Part shown: piece by piece, positions 44,284-52,965 of the stretch
How the letters are laid out: each line of letters starts with the position of its first letter
Position numbering within the stretch: position 1 is the stretch's first letter
From: Halopelagius fulvigenes
Lineage (GTDB): Archaea > Halobacteriota > Halobacteria > Halobacteriales > Haloferacaceae
Direction of reading: 5' to 3'
Assembly: GCF_042662625.1 (NCBI RefSeq)
Contig: NZ_JBHSXH010000015.1
Coordinates: 1,240,001 to 1,304,000, forward strand
DNA length: 64,000 nucleotides
Notes under the pieces: model-generated
What the model saw: only the letters and a program-made list of their open reading frames with translations
Database searches by the model: none
What the model was told of the DNA's origin: nothing
Program-made: the position numbers and the translations under genes

Positions 44284-44356
44284 GGGCTCGTAGTCTAGGG
44301 GTTATGACGCGTCCCTTACAAGGACGAGATCGGTGGTTCGAATCCGCCCGAGCCCA
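44284..44356 (+). tRNA. tRNA-Val (UAC)
   Basis: Acceptor GGGCTCG/CGAGCCC with discriminator A, D arm GTCTAGGGGTTATGAC, anticodon loop CTTACAA closed by CGTCC/GGACG (anticodon 44317-44319) and T arm GGTGGTTCGAATCCGCC. 73 nt, no intron. DNA downstream turns AT-rich at once, up to about 44900, a common sign of integration behind a tRNA, but I find no copy of its 3' end downstream. Confidence 0.95.
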
Positions 44357-44502
44357 CTTCTGACGCTAACGCTGATAATCGACAGACGGCGTTGAGATTC
44401 GTCGCCGGGCACGGTCAATAGGCATGCCCCCATGAATAGTTAACTTGGGTGATAAGACTGCTTTTTCGATAAATGTATGTGTTGACACAGAAATCAGTCG
44501 AT

Positions 44503-44697
44503 ATGGAACGAAGCAGAGCGCTCACAGTTTATCTCATCGTTCCGTGTTTTCTCTATGGAACTGCCTTCGTAATCGTGTTAACCCAGTTTTCGGATGTAGT
44601 CGGTACCAGCACGCTAAGACTGTCTCACACGATATGCGGAGCGCTTATAGCGGTAGTTCTACTCGCCAAAAAGGACGAGCTATCAGCCGATGAATAA
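44503..44697 (+). CDS. Small two-helix membrane protein in an AT-rich island
   Basis: 64 aa from the ATG at 44503; an ATG at 44473 would add ten residues. Two hydrophobic helices (about 7-28 and 38-56) are followed by a charged end (KKDELSADE). No family is recognised. GC is far below the window average and codon use is unlike the neighbours, in line with recent acquisition behind tRNA-Val. Which start is used is uncertain. Confidence 0.5.
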   Translation: MERSRALTVYLIVPCFLYGTAFVIVLTQFSDVVGTSTLRLSHTICGALIAVVLLAKKDELSADE

Positions 44698-44913
44698 GCA
44701 GCTCTTATCGACCAGCTGTTTCAGACTAAAATGCGTCTAAATTATAGTATTTAAACGTATCTGTCTTTCAAAGTCGGTGGAGCCAATTCATCTTCACTTC
44801 GTCGGGAGATTTAGAATCGGTCGAAGTGAGGCTTCTCCGTTTCATCTGTAGTCGCAATCGAATTTCCTTCACGGAATTCTTGCCAGCGACGACCGTAAAG
44901 AGGAGAGCGATGG

Positions 44914-45519
44914 TCAGATTTCGTACCCCTCGGTTTGCAGCGCACGCCTGGCCGCTTGATCGAACCGTACCCGGAGGCCAGGTTCGAACGTCTCGATACG
45001 CTCGTCGGATTCCATCAGTTCGGCGTACCGTTCGTCACCGCCGGACTCGTCGTCGAGAGCGTGGTACTTTTGGGTGAATTTCCGGCCGTCGTCTCCGTAG
45101 AGGACCACGACGATAGATTCCTCACCCGTCTGTTCTTCGTTATCCGACTTCTTCGCCCCCCCGGTGACGTTCGTCCGGTCGAAGCTGGTGAGGTTCGTGC
45201 TGAGGCTACCGATCGCGAGTTTCTTTTCCAGCGACTCACGCTCCCATTCGCGCTGCTCGCCCGTTTCCGTATCCGTCCCGACGACCCTCTTCCGCCCGAT
45301 CTCTTCGACCGTCCACTTTCTCAGGGTCGGAGAGTCGAGTTCCTCCTCCGTTCGCGAACGGATATCCCCCTCTTGGATAACGTCGCCTTCTTCGACGCGG
45401 ATGTACTGTGGAGTCTCGGCGGGAACGTCGATGAATATCTCACCCGACTCGGTGTTGACTAGCGCGTCTGCTCCGTCGATGGTACGGGATATCAATTTTC
45501 GAACTTTGTCGGTGCTCAT
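44914..45519 (-). CDS. Unknown protein in AT-rich island
   Basis: 201 aa from the ATG at 45519. Predicted soluble and acidic, with an N-terminal beta-rich part (DALVNTESGEIFIDVPAETP; YIRVEEGDVIQEGDIRSRT) and a C-terminal part with IVVVLYGDDGRKFTQKYHAL. No family is recognised. CAATTATATTGG at about 45530-45541 is AT-rich and near the start. The surrounding 44.4-45.7 kb has lower GC than its neighbours and no recognisable core gene, so this may be a transferred orphan. Confidence 0.7.
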   Translation of the reverse strand: MSTDKVRKLISRTIDGADALVNTESGEIFIDVPAETPQYIRVEEGDVIQEGDIRSRTEEELDSPTLRKWTVEEIGRKRVVGTDTETGEQREWERESLEKKLAIGSLSTNLTSFDRTNVTGGAKKSDNEEQTGEESIVVVLYGDDGRKFTQKYHALDDESGGDERYAELMESDERIETFEPGLRVRFDQAARRALQTEGYEI

Positions 45520-45768
45520 TGCTTTCACCCAATATAATTGGTTCTGAACCGACCTAAGGTTGACGATATTTAGTACATATCCTATAATTCCGTATGTTCG
45601 TTCTAAAACAGACGACGCTTCTCGTGCCGATACGTCCTCCGTATCCAGCAACCAGTTTGTGTCACCACCGAGGGCACTCCGGGAGGGAAAGGGAGAGCGC
45701 GGATGGACCACGGTGAGCCATCGTGTTCGAGATCCACCCGAAACACCCAGACAGACGCCGTTGCAGGA

Positions 45769-46416
45769 CTATCGGGCGACCGCAAACGCGTGCGACCACG
45801 TATCAAACTCGGCGCCGACCCGAACCCAGAGGGGGACGAGAGCCTCCAGATACCGGGCCGACGTGATATCGCCGACGTCGAGTGCACCCGGCCAGCCCAG
45901 TTCGACGAGGATAGCCTCGGTTCGCTCCTTCGCGTCGGCGTCGTCGCCGCAGATCATCATCGGCGGCGTCTCCTCCTGGAACACGGAGTCGATCATCTGA
46001 GCGTTCGAGACGGTGTTGAAGCACTTCACAACCCGTGCGTCGGGGATTCTCGCCTGAACGCGTTCGCCCAGGGAGTCAGTCCCGCCGAACAGGAGGTGCG
46101 GCGGCATCCCGCCGGAGAAGTCGAGGGGGTTGGTGGTATCGAGGACGAGTTTGTCCGCGAACGTCTCGGCTCCGACCAAGTCGAGGACATCCGCCGCCGC
46201 CTCGCCCAAGACGGCGAGGACGACGAAGTCGCAGTGCGCCGCGGCGGCGGCGAACGACCCGACGGACACGGTGCTGTCGGTCTCGTCGGCCCACTGCCGG
46301 AGCGTCTCCGGACTCCGCGTTCCGAGTTTCACGTCCCATCCGTGGCGGGCGAACCCGCTGCCGAGGGCCTGTCCCACATCTCCGCTTCCGAGGATACCGA
46401 TTCGTTCATTCGACAT
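45769..46416 (-). CDS. NADPH-dependent F420 reductase-like oxidoreductase
   Basis: 215 aa. The N-terminal Rossmann motif is RIGILGSGDVGQALGSGF, followed by KLGTRSPETL, FVVLAVLGEAA, VLDTTNPLDF and RVVKCFNTVSN, the pattern of F420H2:NADP+ oxidoreductase (Fno/NpdG) and its relatives. Related proteins also serve as ferric or imine reductases, so the cofactor pair is inferred. CTTATTGCC at about 46439-46447 is 27 nt upstream (leaderless). No F420-dependent partner is adjacent. Confidence 0.85.
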   Translation of the reverse strand: MSNERIGILGSGDVGQALGSGFARHGWDVKLGTRSPETLRQWADETDSTVSVGSFAAAAAHCDFVVLAVLGEAAADVLDLVGAETFADKLVLDTTNPLDFSGGMPPHLLFGGTDSLGERVQARIPDARVVKCFNTVSNAQMIDSVFQEETPPMMICGDDADAKERTEAILVELGWPGALDVGDITSARYLEALVPLWVRVGAEFDTWSHAFAVAR

Positions 46417-46727
46417 AGAGTATGATAAGCCATCTCAGGCAATAAGGTCGCGTCGCGGACGCGGACTGTCGCGTTTCCTCCGCCGCGGACGAGACATCCG
46501 ACGACGCGGCATCGAGTTGTCGAGGATTCCTAGCGCGCCTTCGACATCTCCCGGCACCCGTCACTCGCGAAGACATACAGACGAGAGCGTATTCGAAGCG
46601 TCTCGACCAATCCTAAGAAAGTTACCAGTTGGCCCGCAACGGCGTCTATGTCGAACCACCGACTCGAACGGGAGCACCGCAGTTCCGAGACGAGAGGCGA
46701 CGGAGGGGTCCGCCTGTTGGACTCGTC
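46417..46727. other. Divergent intergenic region
   Basis: 311 bp between the F420-reductase-like gene and the second channel gene. It contains the - strand TATA of the former near 46443. The frame open ahead of 46728 begins with a TTG at 46629 and encodes an Arg-rich stretch, so it is treated as leader or non-coding. Nothing else is recognised. Confidence 0.55.
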
Positions 46728-47729
46728 GTGAATCCGTTCTATCTCCTTCTCGGTGCGGCGATGTTGGTCCTCGTCATCGCAGACCTCCTGTGGACGACGC
46801 TGTGGGTCGACGGCGGCGCGGGGCCCCTCTCGTCTCGCCTGTCGAATGGGGTGTGGCGTCTCCTCAGGCGTGTCGGAGAAAGGCACTCTCGACTGCTGAG
46901 TCTCGCCGGCCCCCTCATCTTGACGCTCACCCTCGCCACGTGGGTCGGACTCATCTGGTTCGGATGGACGTTCGTCTTCGCGGGCGGCGAGAACGCGCTG
47001 ATAGACACCCGCGACGGCGGCCCCGTCGATTGGACCAGCAGGCTGTACTACGTGGCCTACACGATGTTCACCGACGGGAACGGCGACTTCACGCCCAACG
47101 GGAGCGTCTGGCAGATGGCGTCCTCCTTCACGACGGCCAGCGGGATGCTGTTCGTGACGTTGGGCGTCTCGTACGTGCTCGCCGTCCTCGGAGCGGTCGC
47201 CGAGAAGCGCGCGTTCGCGAACAGCGTGACCGGATTAGGGCTCGAAAGCGAGGAGTTCATCCGCTCGGCGTGGAACGGCGAGGACTTCCACAACATCGAC
47301 CTCATGTTGGATACGATCTCCTCGAACCTCAACCAACTCTCAGAGCAGCACAAGTCGTATCCGATACTTCACTACTACCACAGCGAGGGCGAAGACGAGG
47401 CGTCGGCGATGGCGGTCGCGGTCTTGGCCGAATCGACGACGATTTTCGACAAGGGAGTACCGGAGGAGTACGGACCGAACGCCACCCTCATCGAGAGCAC
47501 CCAGTCGAGCACCCAAGACTACCTCCAGACGCTCGACAACGCGTTCATAGAGCCCGCCGAACAGGCCCCGCCTCCGCCCGACCTCGACCGCCTCCGTCAG
47601 GCGGGCATCCCGACGGTTTCGGACGCGGAGTTCGCCGAGGCCCTCGAGGACGCCGACGATTCGCGGCGAAAACTGCTCGGGGCGGTCGAGGCCGACGCGT
47701 GGTACTGGCCGTCGCGGGAGAACAGGTAA
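46728..47729 (+). CDS. Channel-like membrane protein with unusual pore loop (copy 2)
   Basis: 333 aa from a GTG at 46728, chosen because the product then starts MNPFYLLLGA, aligned with MNPAYLALGG of the paralogue at 18494-19504, which also uses GTG. Helices lie at about 3-23, 57-88 and 128-158. The pore-like segment reads LYYVAYTMFTDGNGDFTP, close to but not the K+ filter TVGYGD. Shared features with copy 1 include SGMLFVTL, HKSYPILHYYHS versus HKAYPILHYFHS, and the PPPPDLD linker. Ion specificity is unknown; both could be a new 2TM channel family with Asn-Gly filters. Confidence 0.8.
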   Translation: MNPFYLLLGAAMLVLVIADLLWTTLWVDGGAGPLSSRLSNGVWRLLRRVGERHSRLLSLAGPLILTLTLATWVGLIWFGWTFVFAGGENALIDTRDGGPVDWTSRLYYVAYTMFTDGNGDFTPNGSVWQMASSFTTASGMLFVTLGVSYVLAVLGAVAEKRAFANSVTGLGLESEEFIRSAWNGEDFHNIDLMLDTISSNLNQLSEQHKSYPILHYYHSEGEDEASAMAVAVLAESTTIFDKGVPEEYGPNATLIESTQSSTQDYLQTLDNAFIEPAEQAPPPPDLDRLRQAGIPTVSDAEFAEALEDADDSRRKLLGAVEADAWYWPSRENR

Positions 47730-47737
47730 CCAGAGAG

Positions 47738-48232
47738 TCACGCGGAGATACCGACGGTGGCGATATCGTACGCCGCGATGTCCGAGGCCGAACTCAGGAG
47801 GATCACCTCGAACCGCCACCGCGACTCGGGAGCGAGGTCCCGCGTGGTAGACAGGAACTGACCGAGGTGAGCACCGTCGGCGTCGTACACTCGAACGCGA
47901 ACCTCCGCGTACGCTATCGAGGAACCGCCCGTGTTCGAGACGACGCCTCGCACGGTCGGTCCCTTGTACCCGTCCTGAACCGCGTACTCGTGTGTCTCGA
48001 GCGAGAGGGATCGGAGGGGGTTGGCCGCTTGGTTGGCCTCCGTCGTCGCGAGGGCCTCCGCGGCGACCATCTGTTCGGCCGTACGCTGACTGCCGTTCGT
48101 CTGGTTGACCTGTCCCTCCCGATACGTCGGTTCCTCGCTCGCCCCCACGCACCCGGACAGGGCCGCCGCCGCGCCGCCGCCACAGGCGACTACGAGGCGG
48201 CGACGCGTGATGCGGTCCGAGCGAGCGTTCAT
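47738..48232 (-). CDS. Tat lipoprotein with FxLYD-like domain
   Basis: 164 aa from the ATG at 48232. ITRRRLVVACGG is a twin-arginine motif and ALSGC a lipobox (Cys28). The C-terminal domain (about 75-160) has GVVSNTGGSSIAYAEVRVRV, then YDADGAHLG and LAPESRWRFEV, the FxLYD pattern: an immunoglobulin-like fold common in haloarchaeal envelope proteins, function unknown. It converges on the channel gene, 8 bp between stops, and is divergent from the next membrane protein. Confidence 0.83.
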   Translation of the reverse strand: MNARSDRITRRRLVVACGGGAAAALSGCVGASEEPTYREGQVNQTNGSQRTAEQMVAAEALATTEANQAANPLRSLSLETHEYAVQDGYKGPTVRGVVSNTGGSSIAYAEVRVRVYDADGAHLGQFLSTTRDLAPESRWRFEVILLSSASDIAAYDIATVGISA

Positions 48233-48421
48233 CCTCTCACCACCGTCCCGCGGTCCCGACTGGAAGCTAGCACGCCCGAACAGACGCCCGGGAGACATTT
48301 CAATATGGTCGCGGGCACCGCCCGCCTTCGACGCCGTCGGGGAGACCGGTCGCCCGACCGGACGCCGACGCGGGAGCGTCGGGCCCCCATTTACTTTGGG
48401 CGGTCGCGCCGTAGACGGCCT

Positions 48422-49474
48422 ATGGGTTCTGCCGGGTCTACCGATAGTGGAGACGCCTCCGAGGTCGAGAGAGGAGAGCGGGTAGGGTCGATAGGCCGGT
48501 TCGTGGAGTGGGTGAAAGTGGACGGAGATCGGCTGCTCCTCACGCTCGGCATCTCGGTGGCGGTCCTCGCGTTCCTCCTCGTCCTCCACGCCTTCGACGT
48601 GATCGCGTTCAGAAACCAGAATTCGATCACGCGGATGGCGAGCGGGATGATCGCGGGGTCGTTCTCCCTCGTCACGCTCGTCGTCTCCGTCAACCAGTTG
48701 ATCCTCTCTCAGGAGTTCTCCCCCGCGGGTAAGCACCGAAACCAGTACGCCGGCGTGATGGAGTTCCGGCGGGACATCGAAGAACGGAGCGGCGTCTCGA
48801 CGGCCCCGATAGAGCCCGCGCGGATAGTCGCGGTGATCGCCGACGCCATCATTCGTCGGGCGAACGAGTTAGCCGACGTTATCGAGGGGCACCCGGACGA
48901 GGAGTTCGAGCGTCGGGTCGTCGAGTACACCGAACAGCTCGAAGGGGACACCGAGTGGATAGACGAGCAGTTAGACCGGTCGAGCGTGGAGACGTTCGAC
49001 GCGCTCTCGGTGGCGGTCGAGTACGACGACGGGTGGCAGATATCCGCCGCTCGCTCCCTCCGGAACGACGCGCCGGAACTGACGGACGAGACGGCAGCGG
49101 CGTTCGAAGAGCTCATCGACACGCTACGGCTGTTCAGCACCATGCAGGAGCACTTCAAGACGGTGTACCTGCAGCGCGAACTGACGCGGTTCTCGCAGTT
49201 GACCATCTACTGTGGCGTCCCCGCGATACTGGCGGCGGCGTTGATTGCGCTCCTGTACGGCGACGTCGGAGGGGCGGCGATAAACGTGCAGATCCTCCCC
49301 TACGTGACGGCGTTCCTCACGACGGTCGTGTTCGTTCCGCTAGCGCTACTCGCCAGCTACATCCTGCGGACCGCGACGGTGACCCGGCGAACCGCGACGA
49401 CCGGTCCGATGCTCTTGGAGAAACCGACCAAGGAGCGCCCGGGCGACGTCCGAGAGAGCGGGACGGAGCGATAG
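48422..49474 (+). CDS. Four-helix membrane protein with cytosolic helical domain
   Basis: 350 aa from the ATG at 48422; the same frame is open far upstream by chance. Two membrane segments lie at about 38-60 and 72-92, two more at about 260-280 and 285-310. Between them is a helical, acidic domain of some 160 residues (about 95-255) with repeated charged heptads. The topology recalls bestrophin-like or TMEM16-unrelated channel proteins only loosely; I do not assign a family. ATTTACTTTG at about 48390-48399 is the likely TATA box, giving a leaderless mRNA. Confidence 0.75.
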   Translation: MGSAGSTDSGDASEVERGERVGSIGRFVEWVKVDGDRLLLTLGISVAVLAFLLVLHAFDVIAFRNQNSITRMASGMIAGSFSLVTLVVSVNQLILSQEFSPAGKHRNQYAGVMEFRRDIEERSGVSTAPIEPARIVAVIADAIIRRANELADVIEGHPDEEFERRVVEYTEQLEGDTEWIDEQLDRSSVETFDALSVAVEYDDGWQISAARSLRNDAPELTDETAAAFEELIDTLRLFSTMQEHFKTVYLQRELTRFSQLTIYCGVPAILAAALIALLYGDVGGAAINVQILPYVTAFLTTVVFVPLALLASYILRTATVTRRTATTGPMLLEKPTKERPGDVRESGTER

Positions 49475-49517
49475 GGTCCCGGAATCCGCCGCGGCGGAGG
49501 GCGTGTTACGGTCGCCC

Positions 49518-50138
49518 CTACAGTATCCCGCTACTCGACCGCCTTCTGACGGCGACGCCGACGACGAGCAGAGCGAGTATCGCGCCCGCGACGAGGGCGG
49601 GTCTGTCCGCCGCGACGGCGAACGCCGCCGAGAAGAGCGACTGCTGGCGGCCGTAGTAGACGACACCGCCGGTGGCCGCGTAGAAGCCGACGGTTCCGGC
49701 CGCCGTGAACGCGCCGAACCGCCGAGAGTCCATCCCCGCGAGACCGGCCGGAATGGAAACCACGGAGCGTAACGCGGGGAGGAACCGCCCCCACAGGACC
49801 GACGACCGCCCCCACCGTTGAAACCACTCTCTGCCGCGTTCGATACGCTCCTCGGAGACGTTCACGCGGTCCCGAATCCAGCCGCTCCCGCCGACTCGGT
49901 CGCTGCGAAACACGTAGTACGGGACGTACGCGCCGACCGTTCCGCCGACGGCGGCGGCGAGGACGAACACGAGGAACGACGTGACGTCGGTGATGATGAG
50001 TGCGGCCGCGACGGGGACGACGACTTCGCTCGGGAGGAACGGAAAGAGCATCGACGTCTCGAGGAAGGTGAAGAGGAGTAACGCGAGCGGTCCGTACAGG
50101 CGTACGAATCGGAGCGCTACGTCCGTCGGGTCGACCAT
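49518..50138 (-). CDS. DedA family membrane protein
   Basis: 206 aa from the ATG at 50138. The VTT/DedA domain is seen in ETSMLFPFLPSEVVVPVAAA, GGTVGAYVPYYVFRSD, and the hallmark GRFLPALRSVVSIPAGLAGM with its conserved Arg. There are about five hydrophobic segments. DedA proteins act in phospholipid (undecaprenyl phosphate, PE) transport and membrane homeostasis in bacteria; in archaea a polyprenyl-phosphate role in glycosylation is possible. It is divergent from the Bat-type regulator at 50288. Confidence 0.88.
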   Translation of the reverse strand: MVDPTDVALRFVRLYGPLALLLFTFLETSMLFPFLPSEVVVPVAAALIITDVTSFLVFVLAAAVGGTVGAYVPYYVFRSDRVGGSGWIRDRVNVSEERIERGREWFQRWGRSSVLWGRFLPALRSVVSIPAGLAGMDSRRFGAFTAAGTVGFYAATGGVVYYGRQQSLFSAAFAVAADRPALVAGAILALLVVGVAVRRRSSSGIL

Positions 50139-50287
50139 AGGCCGACTACGCGGCGACGCCGTAACACACCTACGGCGGCTCCCCGCGGCGGTGCGGACGC
50201 GGGACGTTCGACGAGCGAACGAGGCCGCCGACGAACTCCCGTCGGAGGGGGTCCAGAGATTATCCCTCTGGACCGCCAACCGCACCT

Positions 50288-50941
50288 ATGGCGACGGTAG
50301 CCGAGTTCACGGTGCCCGGCGACTCGTTCCCGCTAGGCGGTATCTTCGGGCAGTTCCCGAGGGTGACGGTAGAGCTGGAGCGAATCGTCCCCACGAGCGA
50401 CGCGATAATCCCGTACTTCTGGGTTCGGGGAGCGGACGACGCAGAGGAGGACAGAATCGAGGCCGCGTGCGCGGCGCATCCGGACCTCCGGTCCGTCGAG
50501 TTGATAGACGAGGTGGACGGCCAGTTCCTCCTTCGCGTCGAGTGGAACGAGGAACACCGCGGCGTGCTCGGAGCGGTGGCCGCCACGGGCGTGAATCTCA
50601 TCTCGGGACACGGATCGGGCGACAGGTGGTCGTTCGAGGTGCGGAGCGACGAACGGGCGGGAGTCGGCGAGTTCCAACAGTACTGCCGGGACCGCGGCAT
50701 CCCCATCGAACTGACGGCGCTACACGCGCTCTCGGAGGTCGAGAGCCGGTCCGAGTACGACCTGACCGAGACGCAGCGGACCGCCCTGCTCCTCGCCCAC
50801 GAGAGGGGGTACTTCGACAGTCCGCGGCGGGCGACGCTCGCGGAGATCGCGGAGGACTTAGACATCACCCGCCAATCGCTCGCGTCGAGACTCCGGCGCG
50901 GGCACAAACGTCTCATCGAAAACACGCTCGTCAATCAGTAG
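50288..50941 (+). CDS. Bat-type HTH-10 transcriptional regulator (second copy)
   Basis: 217 aa. The N-terminal sensory half is beta-rich (FPLGGIFGQFPRVTVELERI ... VEWNEEHRGVLGAVAATGVN). The HTH-10 domain is at about 155-217: LTETQRTALLLAHERGYFDSP, LAEIAEDLDITRQSLASRLR and RGHKRLIENTLV. GATTATCC at about 50257-50264 is 27 nt before the ATG (leaderless). The target is unknown; divergence from the DedA gene makes that promoter region a candidate. Confidence 0.87.
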   Translation: MATVAEFTVPGDSFPLGGIFGQFPRVTVELERIVPTSDAIIPYFWVRGADDAEEDRIEAACAAHPDLRSVELIDEVDGQFLLRVEWNEEHRGVLGAVAATGVNLISGHGSGDRWSFEVRSDERAGVGEFQQYCRDRGIPIELTALHALSEVESRSEYDLTETQRTALLLAHERGYFDSPRRATLAEIAEDLDITRQSLASRLRRGHKRLIENTLVNQ

Positions 50942-51026
50942 ACAGCACTCCCGACCCGTCTTGATCGTTCTACTTAGTAAGGGGTAACTCTAAGCCCTCC
51001 ACTCGGCGTATCGAACGCACCTCCCG

Positions 51027-51449
51027 ATGAATCCACCAGGAGACTCATCTCGCGGCCCCGGCGACTCCTCGCAGGAGATGCACGGCGACTCCGCCTCGGA
51101 ACCAGCGAGTACTCCCCTTCCCGTCGATTCAGTCGACTCCGCGACCGGGTTGACCTACCACGACGCGACGGCGACGTACCGGATGGAGTACGACCTGAGC
51201 GCGGACGCGCCGCAGGAAGTCGTCGTTCGGGCCGTGGCCGCACTCGAAGGCTGTTCGCCCCTCGACCTCGAACCCCTCCACGCCGCCATCGACCCCGACG
51301 CCCTCGACCGACTGTTCGCCCCGACGAACGTCGGACGCCACCTCGGCGACGGAACGGTGACGTTCGGCTATCAGGGGTACGAGGTCACGCTCCACAGTTA
51401 CGGCGTCATCGCGCTTCGACCGGCCGGCGGCCGACCCGAGGACGACTGA
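51027..51449 (+). CDS. HalOD1 output-domain protein
   Basis: 140 aa. A Ser/Asp-rich leader (about 1-45) is followed by the HalOD1 domain: VVVRAVAALEGCSPLDLEPL, HAAIDPDALDRLF, GRHLGDGTVTFGYQGYEVTL. HalOD1 is a haloarchaeal domain often fused to response-regulator receivers and thought to be their output module; as here, it also occurs alone. A TTAGTAAGG patch (about 50974-50982) lies upstream but is too far for a leaderless start. Confidence 0.85.
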   Translation: MNPPGDSSRGPGDSSQEMHGDSASEPASTPLPVDSVDSATGLTYHDATATYRMEYDLSADAPQEVVVRAVAALEGCSPLDLEPLHAAIDPDALDRLFAPTNVGRHLGDGTVTFGYQGYEVTLHSYGVIALRPAGGRPEDD

Positions 51450-51584
51450 GAACCGCCGTTCGCCGACGGGTCCCGGACTGCGTACGAACCCCCGCGAGCG
51501 ACGCCGCCGTGCGCTCAGTCGGACGATTGCCGTCGCCGACGGCCTCGCGAGTCGTTCACCGTCGCGCCGGCCGACCCGAGCGAA

Positions 51585-51725
51585 TCACGTGTCGGATGTC
51601 TCCGGCGCGTTGACCGCCAGAACGGAGAGCATGTACTGCCGACCGCAGTCGCACTCTAGGAATCTCTCTTCGGAGTCGCCCTCGATCCAGTCGGAACAGT
51701 TCTCGCAGGACACCTTCACTTCCAT
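51585..51725 (-). CDS. Zinc-finger microprotein, 46 aa
   Basis: From the ATG at 51725, the product has CENC near residue 7 and CDC near residue 26, with acidic residues between (EGDSEERFLE), so it may bind one Zn2+ through CxxC and CxC. The start is fixed by a TATA-like CGATAAACG at 51749-51757, 27 nt upstream (leaderless), which excludes the longer Arg-rich frame up to 51821. Small zinc proteins like this are common in haloarchaea; function unknown. Confidence 0.75.
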   Translation of the reverse strand: MEVKVSCENCSDWIEGDSEERFLECDCGRQYMLSVLAVNAPETSDT

Positions 51726-51867
51726 CGTTCGCCGTTCCGCTGGACGACGTTTATCGATTCCGTGACTACGAAGATAACAACAGTGTCTCTCGCGGAGTAA
51801 CGAACCGCGGGCACCGCGCACACGAAGGCATCAGCCACAGGGGTGCGACGCTCCGAGTTACGAGGAC

Positions 51868-52410
51868 ATGAGTCGTGTACTCACCTTCGGAACAGTCCTC
51901 CTCGTCCTCGTTTCGGGGGCGGGCGGAGTCGTCGCCGCCGACGCCGCCGCCTCCCCGTTCGGAAACGGAACGACCGGCACCTCGCAGGCCGTGACCGCCC
52001 AGCAGAGCGCTTCCGACCGTTCCGCGGCCGCCCAAGCCAAAGGCAACAAAGGCAAGAGTCGGAACGGCAACCTGCGCTTCGACTTCCAGATTCGGAACGT
52101 CGAACGCTGCGGCCTGACATGTCGCGACGTGACCGTCACGGCGACGAACACGAAAAACACGACGGCGCGGAACGTCACCTTCGTGACGAAGATGTACGCC
52201 GGCGGCAACGGCGACAACCTCGTCTGGCGCGGAAACGAGACGTTCCGGAAGGTCGAACCGGGCGAGACGAAGAGGGTGACGAAACGCGTGAACCTCGGCC
52301 TCTTCGAGGCGGCACAGGTAAGACAGAACGGCGGGTTCGTGACCGCCAAGACGAACGTGACGTGGGACTCGGGCAACGAGTCGTTCTCCGAGCGTCGAAA
52401 AGTGACGTAA
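51868..52410 (+). CDS. Secreted protein, unknown function
   Basis: 180 aa with a clear signal peptide (LTFGTVLLVLVSGAGGVVAADA). After a Gln/Ser/Ala-rich spacer comes a beta-sandwich-like domain: RFDFQIRNVERCGLTCRDVTVTAT, KNTTARNVTFVTKMYAGG, WRGNETFRKVEPGETKRV. This is the pattern of an Ig-like or CARDB-type adhesion domain. CGLTC may form a disulfide. Several NxT/S sequons suggest glycosylation. No C-terminal anchor is seen, so it may be released or held by partners. Confidence 0.75.
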   Translation: MSRVLTFGTVLLVLVSGAGGVVAADAAASPFGNGTTGTSQAVTAQQSASDRSAAAQAKGNKGKSRNGNLRFDFQIRNVERCGLTCRDVTVTATNTKNTTARNVTFVTKMYAGGNGDNLVWRGNETFRKVEPGETKRVTKRVNLGLFEAAQVRQNGGFVTAKTNVTWDSGNESFSERRKVT

Positions 52411-52436
52411 GGCGCGGCGGAATCACTTCGAAATCC

Positions 52437-52442
52437 TTTTTT
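52437..52442 (+). terminator. Oligo-T terminator and tRNA-Phe promoter overlap
   Basis: Six T in a row, 27 nt after the stop of the secreted protein gene, fit an archaeal terminator. Immediately downstream GTATAA (52443-52448), 22-27 nt before tRNA-Phe, is its TATA box. Confidence 0.5.
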
Positions 52443-52469
52443 GTATAACCAGCATCCCACAGAATGCGC

Positions 52470-52543
52470 GCCGCCTTAGCTCAGACTGGGAGAGCACTCG
52501 ACTGAAGATCGAGCTGTCCCCGGTTCAAATCCGGGAGGCGGCA
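52470..52543 (+). tRNA. tRNA-Phe (GAA)
   Basis: Acceptor GCCGCCT/AGGCGGC with discriminator A, D arm AGCTCAGACTGGGAGAGC, anticodon stem CTCGA/TCGAG with loop CTGAAGA (anticodon 52504-52506), T arm CCGGTTCAAATCCGG. 74 nt, no intron. A T-arm inverted repeat follows at 52610-52664. Confidence 0.95.
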
Positions 52544-52965
52544 TCATTCTACGGCCGACAACGCGAACGAGCGTAGCGAGTGAGCCGTCGGCCGTGAATA
52601 TGCGACTGACCGGATTCTGAACCAGCGAGCGACTGAAAGGAGCGAGCGAGGTTCAAATCCGGGAATCCCTCTGCTACCGAATCGTCGAAACCTCCATTAT
52701 ACGACGCTTCGGGCACTCTCCCCATCGATAGGCCTTTTTGCGAGACGCGGCTACGAGAGGTGAACGAGGGGACGATCAGCTTCCACCACGAGAAACGGCG
52801 CGACCGACGCGGCCGCCCTCTTTCGTCTCGTCTCGCTCGAAGAGGTCGACGAGGAGTTCGTCCATACCGGACGGTGGAGCAGGACACCGAAGGGCGTTTG
52901 GGCGGGTCCGAATCGGGGTCGAACCGCGCCGAGAAACGAGTTCGCAGGGGCGTTCGTCCGGGGGA
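52544..52965. other. Intergenic region downstream of tRNA-Phe
   Basis: 422 bp. It holds the T-arm element (52610-52664) and a CGGCCGACAACGC/CCGTCGGCCG imperfect inverted repeat at about 52552-52594. A 29-codon - strand frame at 52865-52776 begins MDELLVDLFERDETKEGG and is acidic, but has no promoter or Shine-Dalgarno support, so it is not called. No other gene is seen. Confidence 0.5.
52610..52664. repeat. Inverted T-arm repeat with 26-nt loop, downstream of tRNA-Phe
   Basis: The right arm GGTTCAAATCCGGGA (52650-52664) is an exact 15-nt copy of the tRNA-Phe T arm (52522-52536). The left arm CCGGATTCTGAACC (52610-52623) is its inverse with one inserted base. The 26-nt loop (52624-52649) matches the loop of the tRNA-Arg element (37318-37343) at 21 of 26 positions by eye, with the same 13-nt internal period. 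Confidence 0.7.

Noticed and set aside
44284..45768. tRNA-Val as attachment site with a direct repeat
   Set aside because: No copy of the tRNA-Val 3' end (GCCCGAGCCCA) was found downstream to 46 kb.
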